Assembly: GCA_029721435.1 (NCBI GenBank)
Contig: CM056573.1
Span: forward strand, 125,637,447 to 125,701,446
DNA length: 64,000 nt
Direction: 5' to 3'
Source: Gymnothorax reevesii
Taxonomy: Eukaryota; Chordata; Actinopteri; Anguilliformes; Muraenidae
The translations under genes were made by a program, and so were the position numbers. Every line of letters begins with the position of its first letter. Position 1 is the first letter of the stretch. The notes beneath the pieces were generated by a model that saw nothing but the letters and a program-made list of their open reading frames with translations, did no database searches and was not told the origin of the DNA. Shown piece after piece: positions 33,205-42,574 of the stretch.

Positions 33205-33970
33205 CAGGTAGATCAGCTGTGGTTGCAGACACGGATGAGACAGTGGGCACAGAGGATTTGGGGTGCGAGACAGAGCTCTGCAGAGGATGGAGATGGACCT
33301 AAGATGAAATACATACGAGATTCTTTGACTAAATTAATTTCCCTTCAGGTGTAATTCTTATACTTAGAAATTAAATGTATACTGTATCATGACAGTCTTT
33401 CCCTCACCTGATGCATCACCCACAGTTGAGCCTGAGGAGGTGCACTGCCTCTGCCCTCATTCTCGGCCTCCAAAGTATTTTAACAGTGCTCCTGAGGAAG
33501 TTTCACACAACTTATGAGTTGATGTAAAAAATAATGTGGATATTTTACTCACTTAAATTACCACGATCTGCATATCTCAAACTATAACTCGTAGCCTGAA
33601 GCAGAAACATATTGCTAGCACTGCACTTCCAAGCAAACATGGTGACATTTTAAATAATGTCTGCTAATGTAAGCAAAAAGCCAAAATATATAAGGCCAAT
33701 CTTAGGAACAACTCAAAGTTAAGGTCAGTAATACACAAATACAAATACGTTAGCATGAATATTAAGAATGAATATAAAGCTATTTAACCGGCCACTTAAA
33801 AGATAAATCTATCTTGTTTTTAACTAGCTAGCTAATTTGCTGTTAACGGCAACACAAATCTCTTTGATAAACACTCCATTAGACCTGCAAACATACCATC
33901 ATCTTGGTCTTTTTCTCCTCTTCTTCTTTCTTTTCTCTGCCCCTGACGGATATGTCCTTTTCTGCAACAT
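33205..33970 (-). pseudogene. N-terminal exons of a hAT transposase
   Basis: Three minus-strand blocks with splice-like borders. Block 1 (33970-33897) starts at ATG and reads KRTYPSGAEKRKKK, the usual N-terminal SGAEKRKKK motif of TTF-type hAT transposases, and ends at a GTATGT donor. Block 2 (33491-33408) follows CTTCCTCAG and continues in one frame as DDGALLKYFGG, also typical, ending at GTGAGG. Block 3 (33298-33205) follows CATCTTAG and ends at GTAAGT. The frame stays open across the block 2/3 junction (DASGPSPSSAEL). A frameshift in block 1 and a TGA in block 2 inactivate it. The splicing is inferred. Confidence 0.5.
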
Positions 33971-34289
33971 TGTTTTGTCTTGAACTACCTGCGCTTTGGA
34001 TGCACGGTGTGCACTGCATGGCAGGAGGCACACATTACTGGAGCAACGGAGCTTTGACATTTAAAGAGAGGCAGAAAGAATCACTTGGCCTACATCAGCA
34101 GCAGCACTCTTTTGACAGAAAATTGTGTCTTTGGACAATAATATATCTTTGATCATACAGAAATCATCACTCATACATGCAAAAAATTATATATATATAG
34201 TCTTAATTGCTCTTAGGGGCCCTCTAGTGGCTGCTGGGCCTAAGCAGGCGCTGAGTTCACTTATACCTTGGGCCGGCTCTGCGCACAGT

Positions 34290-34730
34290 ACGTGGTTACG
34301 CCCAAGTGTCTGAATCGGCTGTGGAATTTAACTTGAAAGCATCAACCAGGCGCCCTGATAATTCCACAGTGCACCTTTGGCTCTTTTCTGACATATGTTG
34401 CATTGTGTTTTTCAGGAAGAAGAAAGGATCCCTGTTTCTGCTGAATTGTGTTTAATAGCACCATTTAACTATTTCCAAATCCCAGCTTGAAATTCCTTGC
34501 AATGTGCTTTGTAGATTGTATGTCTATTAATTTATGCCCCGCCATGACATGAAGTGGAGCGATAGATAATATGAAAGCGCTTGTCCGTCCCTCTGTCTGG
34601 ATAAGTAGGGATTGGTTTTCTCAGAAAATACTTTTACCGAGAACAATGAAATTTTGTGTGTGTGTGTGCGCTACTAGCCGTGACCTTAATTGGGTTAAAA
34701 AACTGGACTCCTTGTCCTGGTTTGTGTGGT
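34290..34730. other. Intergenic with a GGGATATAG-family scrap
   Basis: 34540-34640 (CCGTCCCTCTGTCTGG, then TTCTCAGAAAATAC) resembles the 169-bp repeat unit at 24417-24840. A short TG run lies at 34656-34669. Confidence 0.4.
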
Positions 34731-34731
34731 G

Positions 34732-35139
34732 TGCGTGTGGTTTGGACTTTTCTTTGCGGCTCTCGTCCCAGGATGATATCAAATTCCTTGGCTATCTGAT
34801 TCTATACCCAGCTGGCTGATTGAGCTGGGGCGGCGCTTTCCCGGACTCTATATTAGCAGGAAGTCCGGCACGCCTCCTTCGTTAGAGTGTCTGTTTTTAG
34901 CTTCGCACTATAGCCGAAGATATCTGTAGCCTGTTTTTTTTAATGACTTTCTATCTTCTGATTATTGGAGTTTCTTCTCCCTTTTTTATTTCGCTTTGCT
35001 TCTATGGTTTGGACTACTATACGTCCTTTGGAAGCGCAAGTACTTTTGTTTGTTTTGTATTGTTCTCTGTGTTTGTACAGTGTCCATGCTGCTCACTTTG
35101 TCTCTGGTCATTCTATCCTAATTCTACTGGCCATTACAG
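34732..35139 (+). repeat. 5' LTR of Gypsy element 1 (approximate limits)
   Basis: Aligned by eye with the LTRs at 39322 and 42128. Shared order: GCTCTCGTCC, GATGATATC/GACGATATC, CAGCTGG, GGACTCTATATTAGC against a CTCTATTTAAGCTCC region (TATA-like), then GTTAGAGTGTC. Confidence 0.6.
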
Positions 35140-35154
35140 AAAACTCTAGCCAGC

Positions 35155-35912
35155 ATGCAGTCGTCAGCAACGGCTGTGTTTGAGAAAGCTGTGGCTAATC
35201 AATAAGCTGTTCTCTCTGGATATGGCAAGGGTCTTTCTAGCCTGAATAATCAGCAGGCAGAGTTCGCGGAGAGAGTCCACCTTCGGGCAAATGCCATGGA
35301 GAGACAGGAAAATGTTCTGAACTCTCACTGAGAGTATTAGAGCCTTTTCCACTCAGATCACACAAAATGTTGCAAAAGCACAATCCGTACACCTTCTCCG
35401 AGATCCAAAACTCCAGTTACCCCCAAGATATGGAGGCGAAGCAGGAAGATGTAAAGATTTCATTACCCAATGTGAAATATTTTTTAAAGCGCAGCCTTCA
35501 CGGTTCATGAATCAAGAGTTGAGGGTTTCATTTATTCTATCCCTGTTGACTGACACAACACTTGGTTCGGCCCACTTATTCAATCTAATTCACCGGTCAT
35601 GAATACTATGGAGACTCTCGTTAGAAAAATGGTATTAGTGTTTGATCAGGATGTTTGTGGTCAGGACGCGGCTATGTGTTTAATGCATCTAAGGCATGCA
35701 GGAGAAATGTACTGCATTGACTCTTGCTGGCAATGGGGCTAATGCTCCTCGCAGCGAGCATACAGCTCCCATTCCGCGAACTGAGATTTCAACTCATGGC
35801 GAACCTAAGCAGGTTGATGGGTCATATGAGAGCCGGGCTTGTAAGCCCATTTGCAGATGTATAATCTACTATATTTGTAACCAACTAGGACATATCCGTT
35901 CATGCCGCCTTT
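35155..35912 (+). pseudogene. Gypsy gag, inactivated
   Basis: Gag forms the retrotransposon particle and binds its RNA. Starting at ATG 35155, broken frames read ERVHLRANAMERQE and then LPPRYGGEAGRCKDFITQCE (the conserved core shared with Gypsy element 2). They continue with VFDQDVCGQDAAMCLMHLR and end in a zinc knuckle C-x2-C-x4-H-x4-C (YYICNQLGHIRSCRL) at about 35866-35912. Several stops are present (for example after KAVANQ, near 35198). As a gene it is dead. Confidence 0.8.
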
Positions 35913-35929
35913 AGCTTCAGGGAAAAGGG

Positions 35930-36277
35930 GAAATCCCTCTAGCAGTATGGGGGGCGCTAGAGGGACAGACCCAATTTTCCTTCGGAACTTTAATTCCTGT
36001 AGGATTGACTGTAGGTAGAAAGAGAATATTTATCAAAGCTTTTGTGGACTCTGGCACCGTGGACTGTTTTATGGATGCAAAGTGGGCAAGGAGACATTCC
36101 ATTCCCATCCGCCCTCTTTTACATTCACGCACTGTAAGATCTTTGAATGGTTGCACGCTGGGAACTGGATTTATTACCAAAGCCTCTGAATCATTGACTA
36201 TGTTCATCTCTTTTGGTGGTCATTCTGAGGAGGTCCGGTTTTTTATTATCAGTTCTCCTGTTTTTCCGGTCGTTTAA
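35930..36277 (+). pseudogene. Gypsy protease region
   Basis: The retroelement aspartic protease releases the pol enzymes from the polyprotein. The frame from 36005 reads RIFIKAFVDSGTVDCFMDAK, in which DSG is the catalytic motif (D-S/T-G). HSIPIRPLLHSRTVRSLNG and ITKASESLTMFISFGGHSEE follow, as in the Gypsy family. The frame closes at 36277, close to the start of an inverted stretch. Confidence 0.78.
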
Positions 36278-36399
36278 GGACACTCTTAGCTACAGGAACA
36301 TAGGCCGCACATCATTTGGGGGAGTCAGAATAACCCAATTCTCCAGTGGGGCACTGACTGTAGATCCCACTATAGGGAGGTCTGGCGTTTCATCCGGGG

Positions 36400-36835
36400 C
36401 ATCAACCCATGAGGGAGGCCGACGCCTGGTGTGATTCTGAGGAGTTTGTCTCACATAGCCCTCCTTATCTAGAGTCAGAGCCTCCTGTAAATATTCTCGC
36501 ATGGCCCTTTGCTCAGGCCCTGACAGCGAGTATAATGAACCCCTGGGGTGAGTGGTACCCAGGTAGAGATTAATCTCCCAATCGTAGGTGCGATGAAGAG
36601 GTAAATCCGAGGCCTGTTGCTTGCTAAAAACCTCTGCGAGATCAGCATAACTGTAAGGAACATTAGGAGGCAGACAAAGTTCAGAGCAGTCCCCAAATTC
36701 TCACCCCGTTTGGAACCTGTCATCTTTATGTCAGATTCTGAGTCAGAGAAATCCTCCTCTGGCTGCCAGCAGTCAAATTGAGGATCCCACTCCAATCCCT
36801 CCTCCGTCCCTTTCGAATGGATTTATTCAGCCATC
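36400..36835 (-). pseudogene. Inverted pol segment of Gypsy element 1 (pre-RT region)
   Basis: The minus strand reads VPYSYADLAEVFSKQQASDL, then YDWEINLYLGTTHPRG and LSGPEQRAMREYLQEAL (about 36700-36480). In Gypsy elements this lies directly upstream of the reverse transcriptase, and both neighbours (protease at 36277, RT at 36840) are on the plus strand. A piece of pol has therefore flipped in place. The breakpoints are approximate. Confidence 0.72.
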
Positions 36836-36839
36836 CACG

Positions 36840-37900
36840 TCTCCTGCCAGAGTAGGGTTCTTTTTTGTGGCAAAATATATGGCAGCCCGAGACCCTGTAT
36901 TGATTACAGGGGCTTGAATAATATCACCACTAAAAACAAATACCCCCTTACATTGATGAACTCTGCGTTTGAACGTCTGCAGGAGGTGTCGTTTTTTACT
37001 AAGCTAGACCGCTGGAATTCTTTTAACTTGGTTCGGATCTGGGAGGTTGACGAGTGGAAAACGGCATTTTATATGCATGACGGGCACTACGAATATTTGG
37101 TCATACTGTTCAGATTGGTTAATGCCCCTTCTGTGTTCCAGGCACTCATCAATGACATTCTCCAAGAGATGTTGCGGAGATTCCTCTTTACCGTGACAAT
37201 ACTGGGATTTTTTCTTCAACCCTCTCGGAACATAAACAACACGTCAGACAAGTACTTGAGACCCTGCTTAAAGCCAAGCTTTTTGTCAAGGCTGAAAAAT
37301 GCATTTTTCACGCTAAGACAGTTTCATTTCTTGGATTAATTATTTCGGAAGGATCAGTCCGCATCGATGCTGACAGGGTGGCAGCGGTCAGGGATTGGCC
37401 TGCCCCTAAAAAATGTCAAGGAGGTGCGATGGTTTTTGGGGTTTGCTTATTTTTAAAGGTTTATCTGTAATTTTAGTGCGGTAACTGTCCCCATTATCGC
37501 GCTCACTAAGAAAAATTCCTCCTCATCGTTTTCTTGGTCTCCAGCAGCTGAAGCTGCTTTTCAGAAGTTAAAGAAAGGATTTAGCTCAGAGCCCATTCTC
37601 GTTTTGCCCAACCCCTCCCTCCCATTTGCTGTGGAGGTGGATGCGTCTGAGGTCAGGGTGGGTAACATTTTTTCACCAAGTTGCACCCATTCGCCTATGT
37701 CTCCCAGTCGTTGTCGGGGGCCAAACGGAATTACAGCATTGGTGACGGGGAGTTGTTGGCTGTCAAGTTTGCATTAGAAGAGTGGTGCCATTGATTGGAG
37801 GGGGCTGAACATTTGTTTGTGGTTTGGACAGATCATAAAAATCTCCAATACATCCAACAAACAAAAAAATGTAATTTTTGGCAGGTGATCGTTGTTTTTC
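36840..37900 (+). pseudogene. Gypsy reverse transcriptase and RNase H, inactivated
   Basis: 36880-37230 gives [52 protein letters not shown] and [20 protein letters not shown] motifs in the usual order. The YxDD-bearing segment is out of frame near 37190. After frame changes come VRWFLGFAYF, SPAAEAAFQKLKKGFSSEP and [15 protein letters not shown], which open RNase H. The tail near 37815 (CLWFGQIIKISN) is its VxTDHKNL region shifted in frame. Many frameshifts and stops are present. Confidence 0.83.
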
Positions 37901-37959
37901 AACCGCTTTATCGTGAATTCACGGTCGCTCTGATCGCGACCCCATTCCTGAGCCAGTTA

Positions 37960-38150
37960 TCCCGGCTGCTCAGATTGTGGCTCCCATTCAGTGGGACGTT
38001 GAGTCTATTGTGCAAGAGACGAAGAGACCCCTGACCAGGTGGGGAGCCGCCTGGCTGCTTGTTTGTTCCGTTTGCAGTACGGTCCCGAGGCCTCCAGTGG
38101 GGGCACTATTCTCGGCTGACGGATCACCCGGGGGTTCATTGGACCTAACA
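37960..38150 (+). pseudogene. Gypsy integrase N-terminal fragment
   Basis: Frames around 37966-38060 read VAPIQWDVESIVQETKRPLT, and about 38090-38148 reads SRGLQW then RLTDHPGVHWT. This is the start of the His-Cys zinc-binding domain of integrase. The match stops at about 38150, so the catalytic core and chromodomain are lost in this copy. Confidence 0.7.
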
Positions 38151-39316
38151 AGACTCAGGCGCAAGGATGGACTTGGTTGTATTTATTATGCCTACTGCAC
38201 AGCAGGAAGGCACACAAGAAGCAACACAAAACAAAGTAGGAAACAAGGTTCCTGAATTGCACAATTAATAACACAGAGACTGGACTTAAGCTACAGTAGT
38301 GTAGAAGCAGACTAACAGATACCCTGGGCCTGTTAAGCCAACGACCCCAATTTCCAGATCCCCCAATAAACCAAAAAAGCATATGGGCTTGCTGCAGTGG
38401 TCTTCAGTGGTCTTACAGTGGACTCCAGACTCTGAGTACAATTGCTTTTGATCAGAACCCAAGAAGCTTTCGAGACAGACCACTGCTTACTGGACATCTG
38501 TTTGCTCTGAGCCCCAAAGGGTTGTAAATTACACATGAAATGCGGGCAGTAAGTCCAAACAAGACGAGAGACAACACAGGAATGTGGTTACGAGACTTCG
38601 CAAAATCTATGTGCAAATATTCAACGTTTTCTGCCATGGAATTATAATTCAAACTTATTTTATGTAAATTTTCTTTCTGAATTTGAGTATGACCTTGTTT
38701 TTGCCTAAAATCATTCTATAATGCAGAAATCTAAACAAAACAACTATGTTTGGGAACGCCCCTAAAAAATTTTTTTTTTTTCACAACTGTTCCGCAGTTT
38801 GGGTGCGACTATACTTGGAACGCTCAGCCCTGTCCCCAACCCAGCATTCATAGATCTCGCATACAATCCTGACCTAAACCCATCGCGCTTCCTGTCAAAT
38901 TGACCAACATTGTTCAAAAAAAGAAAGACAGTTTACAATTATGTATGACGAGCAATCAAATGCTCAGTAAAAAATTCATCTTACCTGGTGCTGGCAGGTT
39001 CTGCTCAAAAAGGTTAGCTTTATATTTTTTGAAAAACAATGACAAAAGCATCTAGGCATAAAGGGCTTGGGCAGATTTCAAGGTATATATGTTTTTTTAA
39101 ATTTATATTTATCGATTTGTTTTTATTTTTGGAAAGTTTGGAATTAAACTGTCCAGAGTTCTCAGGCAGTTGAATTATTGGAGTGATCTAAAACTCTCAG
39201 AGCAATGAACTATGCAAACTGCAAAATCATGGTATCTGAACATCTCGTAGCATTAATACTGGCCAGTCAGTATGATCAATAAGGAGAAGCTCACAGAAAA
39301 TTCTGCCTTCCACACT
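38151..39316. other. Unassigned sequence between the two Gypsy copies
   Basis: 38150-38650 has the style of an old dispersed repeat in antisense. 38700-39310 shows only a T-run (38768-38781) and AT-rich text. Confidence 0.4.
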
Positions 39317-39321
39317 ATTCC

Positions 39322-39762
39322 AGTTATGGTTTGGAGGTAACGACAGCTTTGTTGCTCTCGTCCGGGACGATATCGTTTTTACGCCCTATCGAATTCCTGG
39401 GCCAGCTGGCATTAATTGGGGGCATTATCCGGACTCTATTTAAGCTCCTGTTCTGCCTCGCTTTCGTTGCTTAAGTGTCAGTGTCTCTATTGCGCTTTTG
39501 CCAGTAAGGTCTCTAGAGAGAGTATTGTCAGGGACTTTAGCTGCATAACAGGTTTAAGTCATAGTGAGCAAGGGAAATCTTTGTTTTATTTTTCCATTTC
39601 TTTTGGTTCCTCCGAGGTCGCCTGTTTTTTTACCATGGCGTTAGGTCCATTGGTAGCGCGAGTCTCGCTATTTCTATCTGTTTTTAGTCTCATAGCATGC
39701 TGCTGTTTAGCCTTTTATTTCTGGCCTCTGCTCTCGGCGTCCAATTTCCAACACCCATCACA
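39322..39762 (+). repeat. 5' LTR of Gypsy element 2 (441 bp)
   Basis: Begins AGTTATGGTTTGGAGG (the first base differs from the 3' copy's TGTTATG) and ends CATCACA. CTCTATTTAAGCTCC at 39433 is a TATA-like core promoter candidate. The next text, GTACACTCTAGCCACTATGG, leads into gag. Confidence 0.9.
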
Positions 39763-39778
39763 GTACACTCTAGCCACT

Positions 39779-41181
39779 ATGGAGACGCCAGCGGTGGCTG
39801 AAATTAAGAATGCTATCGCCAGCCAACAAGAGATGTTGGTTGAGTACGCAAAAGCACTTTCAGATTTTGGCAATCAGCGATCTGAACTTGTCGAGAGGCT
39901 CCACCTGCAACAGACTGCTCTTCAGAATCAGGTTAAGGGTTAGGTTCTGTTAAGCTTGTCTGAGAGTATTAAATCTCTAACAACTCAAGCTTCACAAGAA
40001 GTTGCAGAAGCACCGTCCATACATCCTCCCCGAGAACCCAAGTTACAATTGCCCCAAAGATATAGTGGCGAGGCCGGAAAGTGTAAGGATTTTACCGCCC
40101 AGTGTGAAATATTTTTTAAGGCTCAGCTGTCACGAATTGTTAATGAGGATTCTCGGTTAGCATTTATATTATCCAGTAGCGGCTCTAGACCCGGGAATGG
40201 CGGGGCGCAGACACGTCCCTTTATGACAATTAGTCCTGGGTAGTTTGCTATCATTTTCCTTTACTGACGCATTTTCCAATTATCGTACTTGGCAACTTAA
40301 GACACGGTCTCTCCATATGCGATGAAACAGCAATGAAATCATGGGCTTAATTCAGCTCAGTGGCAGAACCTGAAGTGAGAATTGTGACAAAACATCCGTT
40401 TAAAACAGTCGTTAGTCCTGACCTGTCCTCAGTCATTTTCATGAGTAACCGAAGGTTCGCTCCGAGAGCACTCCACAGTTAACAGCTGCTGCTTGTTCTC
40501 CCCGATTACGTAAGAAGACAATCATTCATCTGGACGCTAATTTGCGGTATTTAAATCAACGTTAGTCAAACTTGCATACCTGTCGCCTCTCACGCAAACA
40601 GCTTGAGCAGCACGCTGCCTATTTAACTGCCAAGTGCCACTTTTTTATTAACCCACACAATACCGAGAATGAAAGGCGATATCTCACTGGAACACGGACC
40701 TGATCAATCAACGCGAAGCACTGGCCTATTAATAAGTTAATTTTTTTTCTGTACTGAATTTCGCCCCTGATTTCATCGCTGTTCGATCACATATGGGGAG
40801 ACCGTGTCTTAAGTTGCCAGGTACGATAATTGGAAAACGAGTCAGTAAAGGAAAATGATTGGGAACTATCCAGGACTTATTGTCATAAAGGGACGTGTCT
40901 GCGCCCCGCCATTCCCGGGTCTAGAGCCGCTACTGATATTATCCCTGTTGGCTGGCACAGCGCTCAATTGGGTCGGCCCACTAATCGGATCGAACTCACC
41001 AATCATAAAATCTGTAGAAGCCCCTGTTATGGAGATGGAGTCTGTATTCGATCAAGACATTTGTGGTCAAGACGCAGCTTCGCGTTTAATGCACCTTAAA
41101 CAGGGCAAAGAAAGCGCAGCTGAGTTTTCTATTGCTGTTCGTTCTCTGGCCACAGAGAAAGGCTGGCCTTTCAGGAATTAA
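39779..41181 (+). pseudogene. Gypsy gag, stop-containing and split by a MITE
   Basis: ATG 39779 opens METPAVAEIKNAIASQQEML, a helical N-terminus, until a TAG at 39941-39943. The next frame (from 39956) contains KLQLPQRYSGEAGKCKDFTA and ends LAFILSS where the insertion 40174-40935 begins. After the insertion gag resumes as LLAGTALNWVGPLIGSNSP, MESVFDQDICGQDAASRLMH and [18 protein letters not shown], and then joins pol at about 41175. The zinc knuckle is lost in the deletion. Confidence 0.86.
40174..40935. mobile_element. Long-TIR hAT-like MITE (762 bp) inserted in Gypsy gag
   Basis: It starts CAGTAGCGGCTCTAGACC and ends with the exact reverse complement, GGTCTAGAGCCGCTACTG-type text. ATATTATC at 40166-40173 and 40936-40943 is the 8-bp duplication. 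The inverted arms extend about 150 bp (for example CATTTTCCTTTACTGACGC on the left matches the reverse complement of the region around 40840). It is non-coding. Relatives are at 55356-55898 and 56142-56465. Confidence 0.93.
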
Positions 41182-42071
41182 GAAGACGTTTTAGCTCAGA
41201 GCCTATTTTGGTTTTGCCCGATCCCTCCCTCCCATTTCTTGTGGAGGTAGATGCTTCGGAGGTGGGCGTGGGTGCCATTTTGTCCCAGCGCCCTCGTTGG
41301 GATAATAAGCTTCACCCATGCTTGTACTTCGGGCAGTACAACGGGCAGATGGAACGGACTAATCAGTGTCTAGAAAACACTCTTCGATGTTTGGCGGCAG
41401 ATAATCCCTCGTCGTGGAGTGAATTTTTAGCTTGGGCTGAATATTCCCAAAACTCTCAGTGTAATTCCTCCACGGGGCTTTCCCCGTTTGAGGCCCAAGT
41501 GGGTTACCAACCCCCACTATTTATCAGAGACTGAGAATGATTCCGAGATTCCCTCAGTCAACCAGTGTATTCGTCGCTGTCGGTCGGTTTGGACTAAGGT
41601 CTGCTCTTCGCTGTTGCGTTCGGGGCGCAAACAAAGATCCTTCGCTGATGAAAGGCGTCGTTTGGCCCCGTCTTATCAGGTTGGGCAGAGAGTTTGGCTG
41701 TCTACCCGGGACCTCCCCTTGAAGGTAGAATCCCGAAAACTGGCGCCCCGCTGTATCGGCCCGTTCAAGATTGTGAGGAAGATCAATCCGGTCACGGTCC
41801 AGTTAAAGCTCCCGAGATCTTTATGCATACATTCGTCACTTCACATCTCTCGGATTAAGCCGGTTAGCACTGTGTTCTGGCACCTGCCGACACACCTCCG
41901 CCTCCACCGCGAATGGTGGAGGGGGGGGCGGTTTACACCATGCGCCGCATTCTCGCTGAGAGGCGTGTAGGTCGCAGGGTCCAGTTCCTCGTGAACTGGG
42001 AAGGATATGGTCCTGAGGAGCGCTGCTGGGTCCCTTTGCGAGATATTCTGGACCCCTTGCTGATTTCTTAG
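41178..42071 (+). pseudogene. Gypsy pol remnant: RNase H fragment fused to integrase C-half and chromodomain
   Basis: 41180-41330 reads [20 protein letters not shown] and [14 protein letters not shown], the RT/RNase H junction. At about 41330 it jumps to integrase text, [20 protein letters not shown], where the Glu of MERTNQ marks the end of the catalytic core. It continues [40 protein letters not shown] and HISRIKPV (GPF/Y-type module). A G-run frameshift at about 41920 precedes a chromodomain, [19 protein letters not shown], stopping at TAG 42069-42071. The chromodomain identifies the chromovirus lineage. The integrase frame also has a stop at 41532-41534. Confidence 0.9.
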
Positions 42072-42127
42072 CTCCGTGCACAGGGTTCCTTGGGGACTTC
42101 TGGAGCTGTCCCTTGGGGGGGGGGTCC

Positions 42128-42569
42128 TGTTATGTTTTGGAGGTATTGAGAGCTTTATTGCTCTCGTCCGGGACGATATCTTTTTCGCCCTATTGGATAC
42201 CTGGGCCAGCTGGCGTTAATTGGGGGCGTTACCCGTGCTCTATTTAAGCTCCTGTTCTACCTCGCTCTCGTTGCTAGAGTGTCAGTGTCTCTATTAAGCT
42301 TTAGCCGGTAAGGTCTCTAGAGAGAGTATTGTCAGGGACTTTAGCTGCATAACAGGTTTAAGTCATAGTGAGCAAGAGAAATCTTTGTTTTATTTTCGCT
42401 TTTCTTTTGGTTCCTTCGAGCTCACCTGTTTTTCTACCATGGACAGCAATAGGTCCATTGGTAGCGCGAGTCTCGCTATTTCTATCTGTTTTTAGTCTCT
42501 CAGCACGCTGCTGTTTAGCCTTTATTTCTGGCCGCTGCTCTTGGTGTCCAATTTCCAGCACGCATCACA
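42128..42569 (+). repeat. 3' LTR of Gypsy element 2 (442 bp)
   Basis: TGTTATGTTTTGGAGG to GCACGCATCACA. By eye it differs from the 5' LTR at many scattered positions and a few small indels, so the insertion is not very recent. Confidence 0.92.
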
Positions 42570-42574
42570 ATTCC

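Larger units (their letters stand above)
30254..34281 (-). mobile_element. hAT element, about 4.0 kb, with 8-bp target duplication
   Basis: The left end AAGAGCTGGCCCAAGCC (30254) pairs with the right end, whose reverse complement reads CAGAGCCGGCCCAAGG (ending 34281). The flanks CGCACAGT at 30246-30253 and 34282-34289 are identical. GGGGCCCT occurs just inside both ends. The minus-strand N-terminal transposase exons at 33205-33970 are correctly oriented for an element whose 5' end is at 34281. I find no C-terminal transposase region, so the interior is eroded or replaced by other repeats. Confidence 0.83.
34732..38150 (+). mobile_element. Ty3/Gypsy retrotransposon 1, broken and 3'-truncated
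   Basis: The order is: LTR (34732-35139), gag (35155-35912), protease (about 35930-36277), an inverted pol segment (about 36400-36835), reverse transcriptase/RNase H (36840-37900), then the start of integrase (37960-38150). There is no 3' LTR. Sequence stops resembling the element at about 38150. It is related to, but distinct from, the second Gypsy copy at 39322. Confidence 0.85.
39322..42569 (+). mobile_element. Ty3/Gypsy chromovirus-type retrotransposon 2, both LTRs, internally deleted
   Basis: Two similar LTRs (39322-39762 and 42128-42569) bound the element. ATTCC occurs at 39317-39321 and 42570-42574, a 5-bp target duplication. A polypurine tract (GGGGGGGGGG, about 42115-42124) precedes the 3' LTR. 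The interior is only about 2.4 kb: gag interrupted by a hAT-type insertion, joined to a fragment of RNase H, which is joined to the integrase C-terminal half with a chromodomain. Protease and most of the RT are missing. Confidence 0.94.

Noticed and set aside
39416..39775. Upstream part of a 175-codon frame across the 5' LTR
   Set aside because: Only the part from ATG 39779 matches Gag. The LTR portion is read-through.
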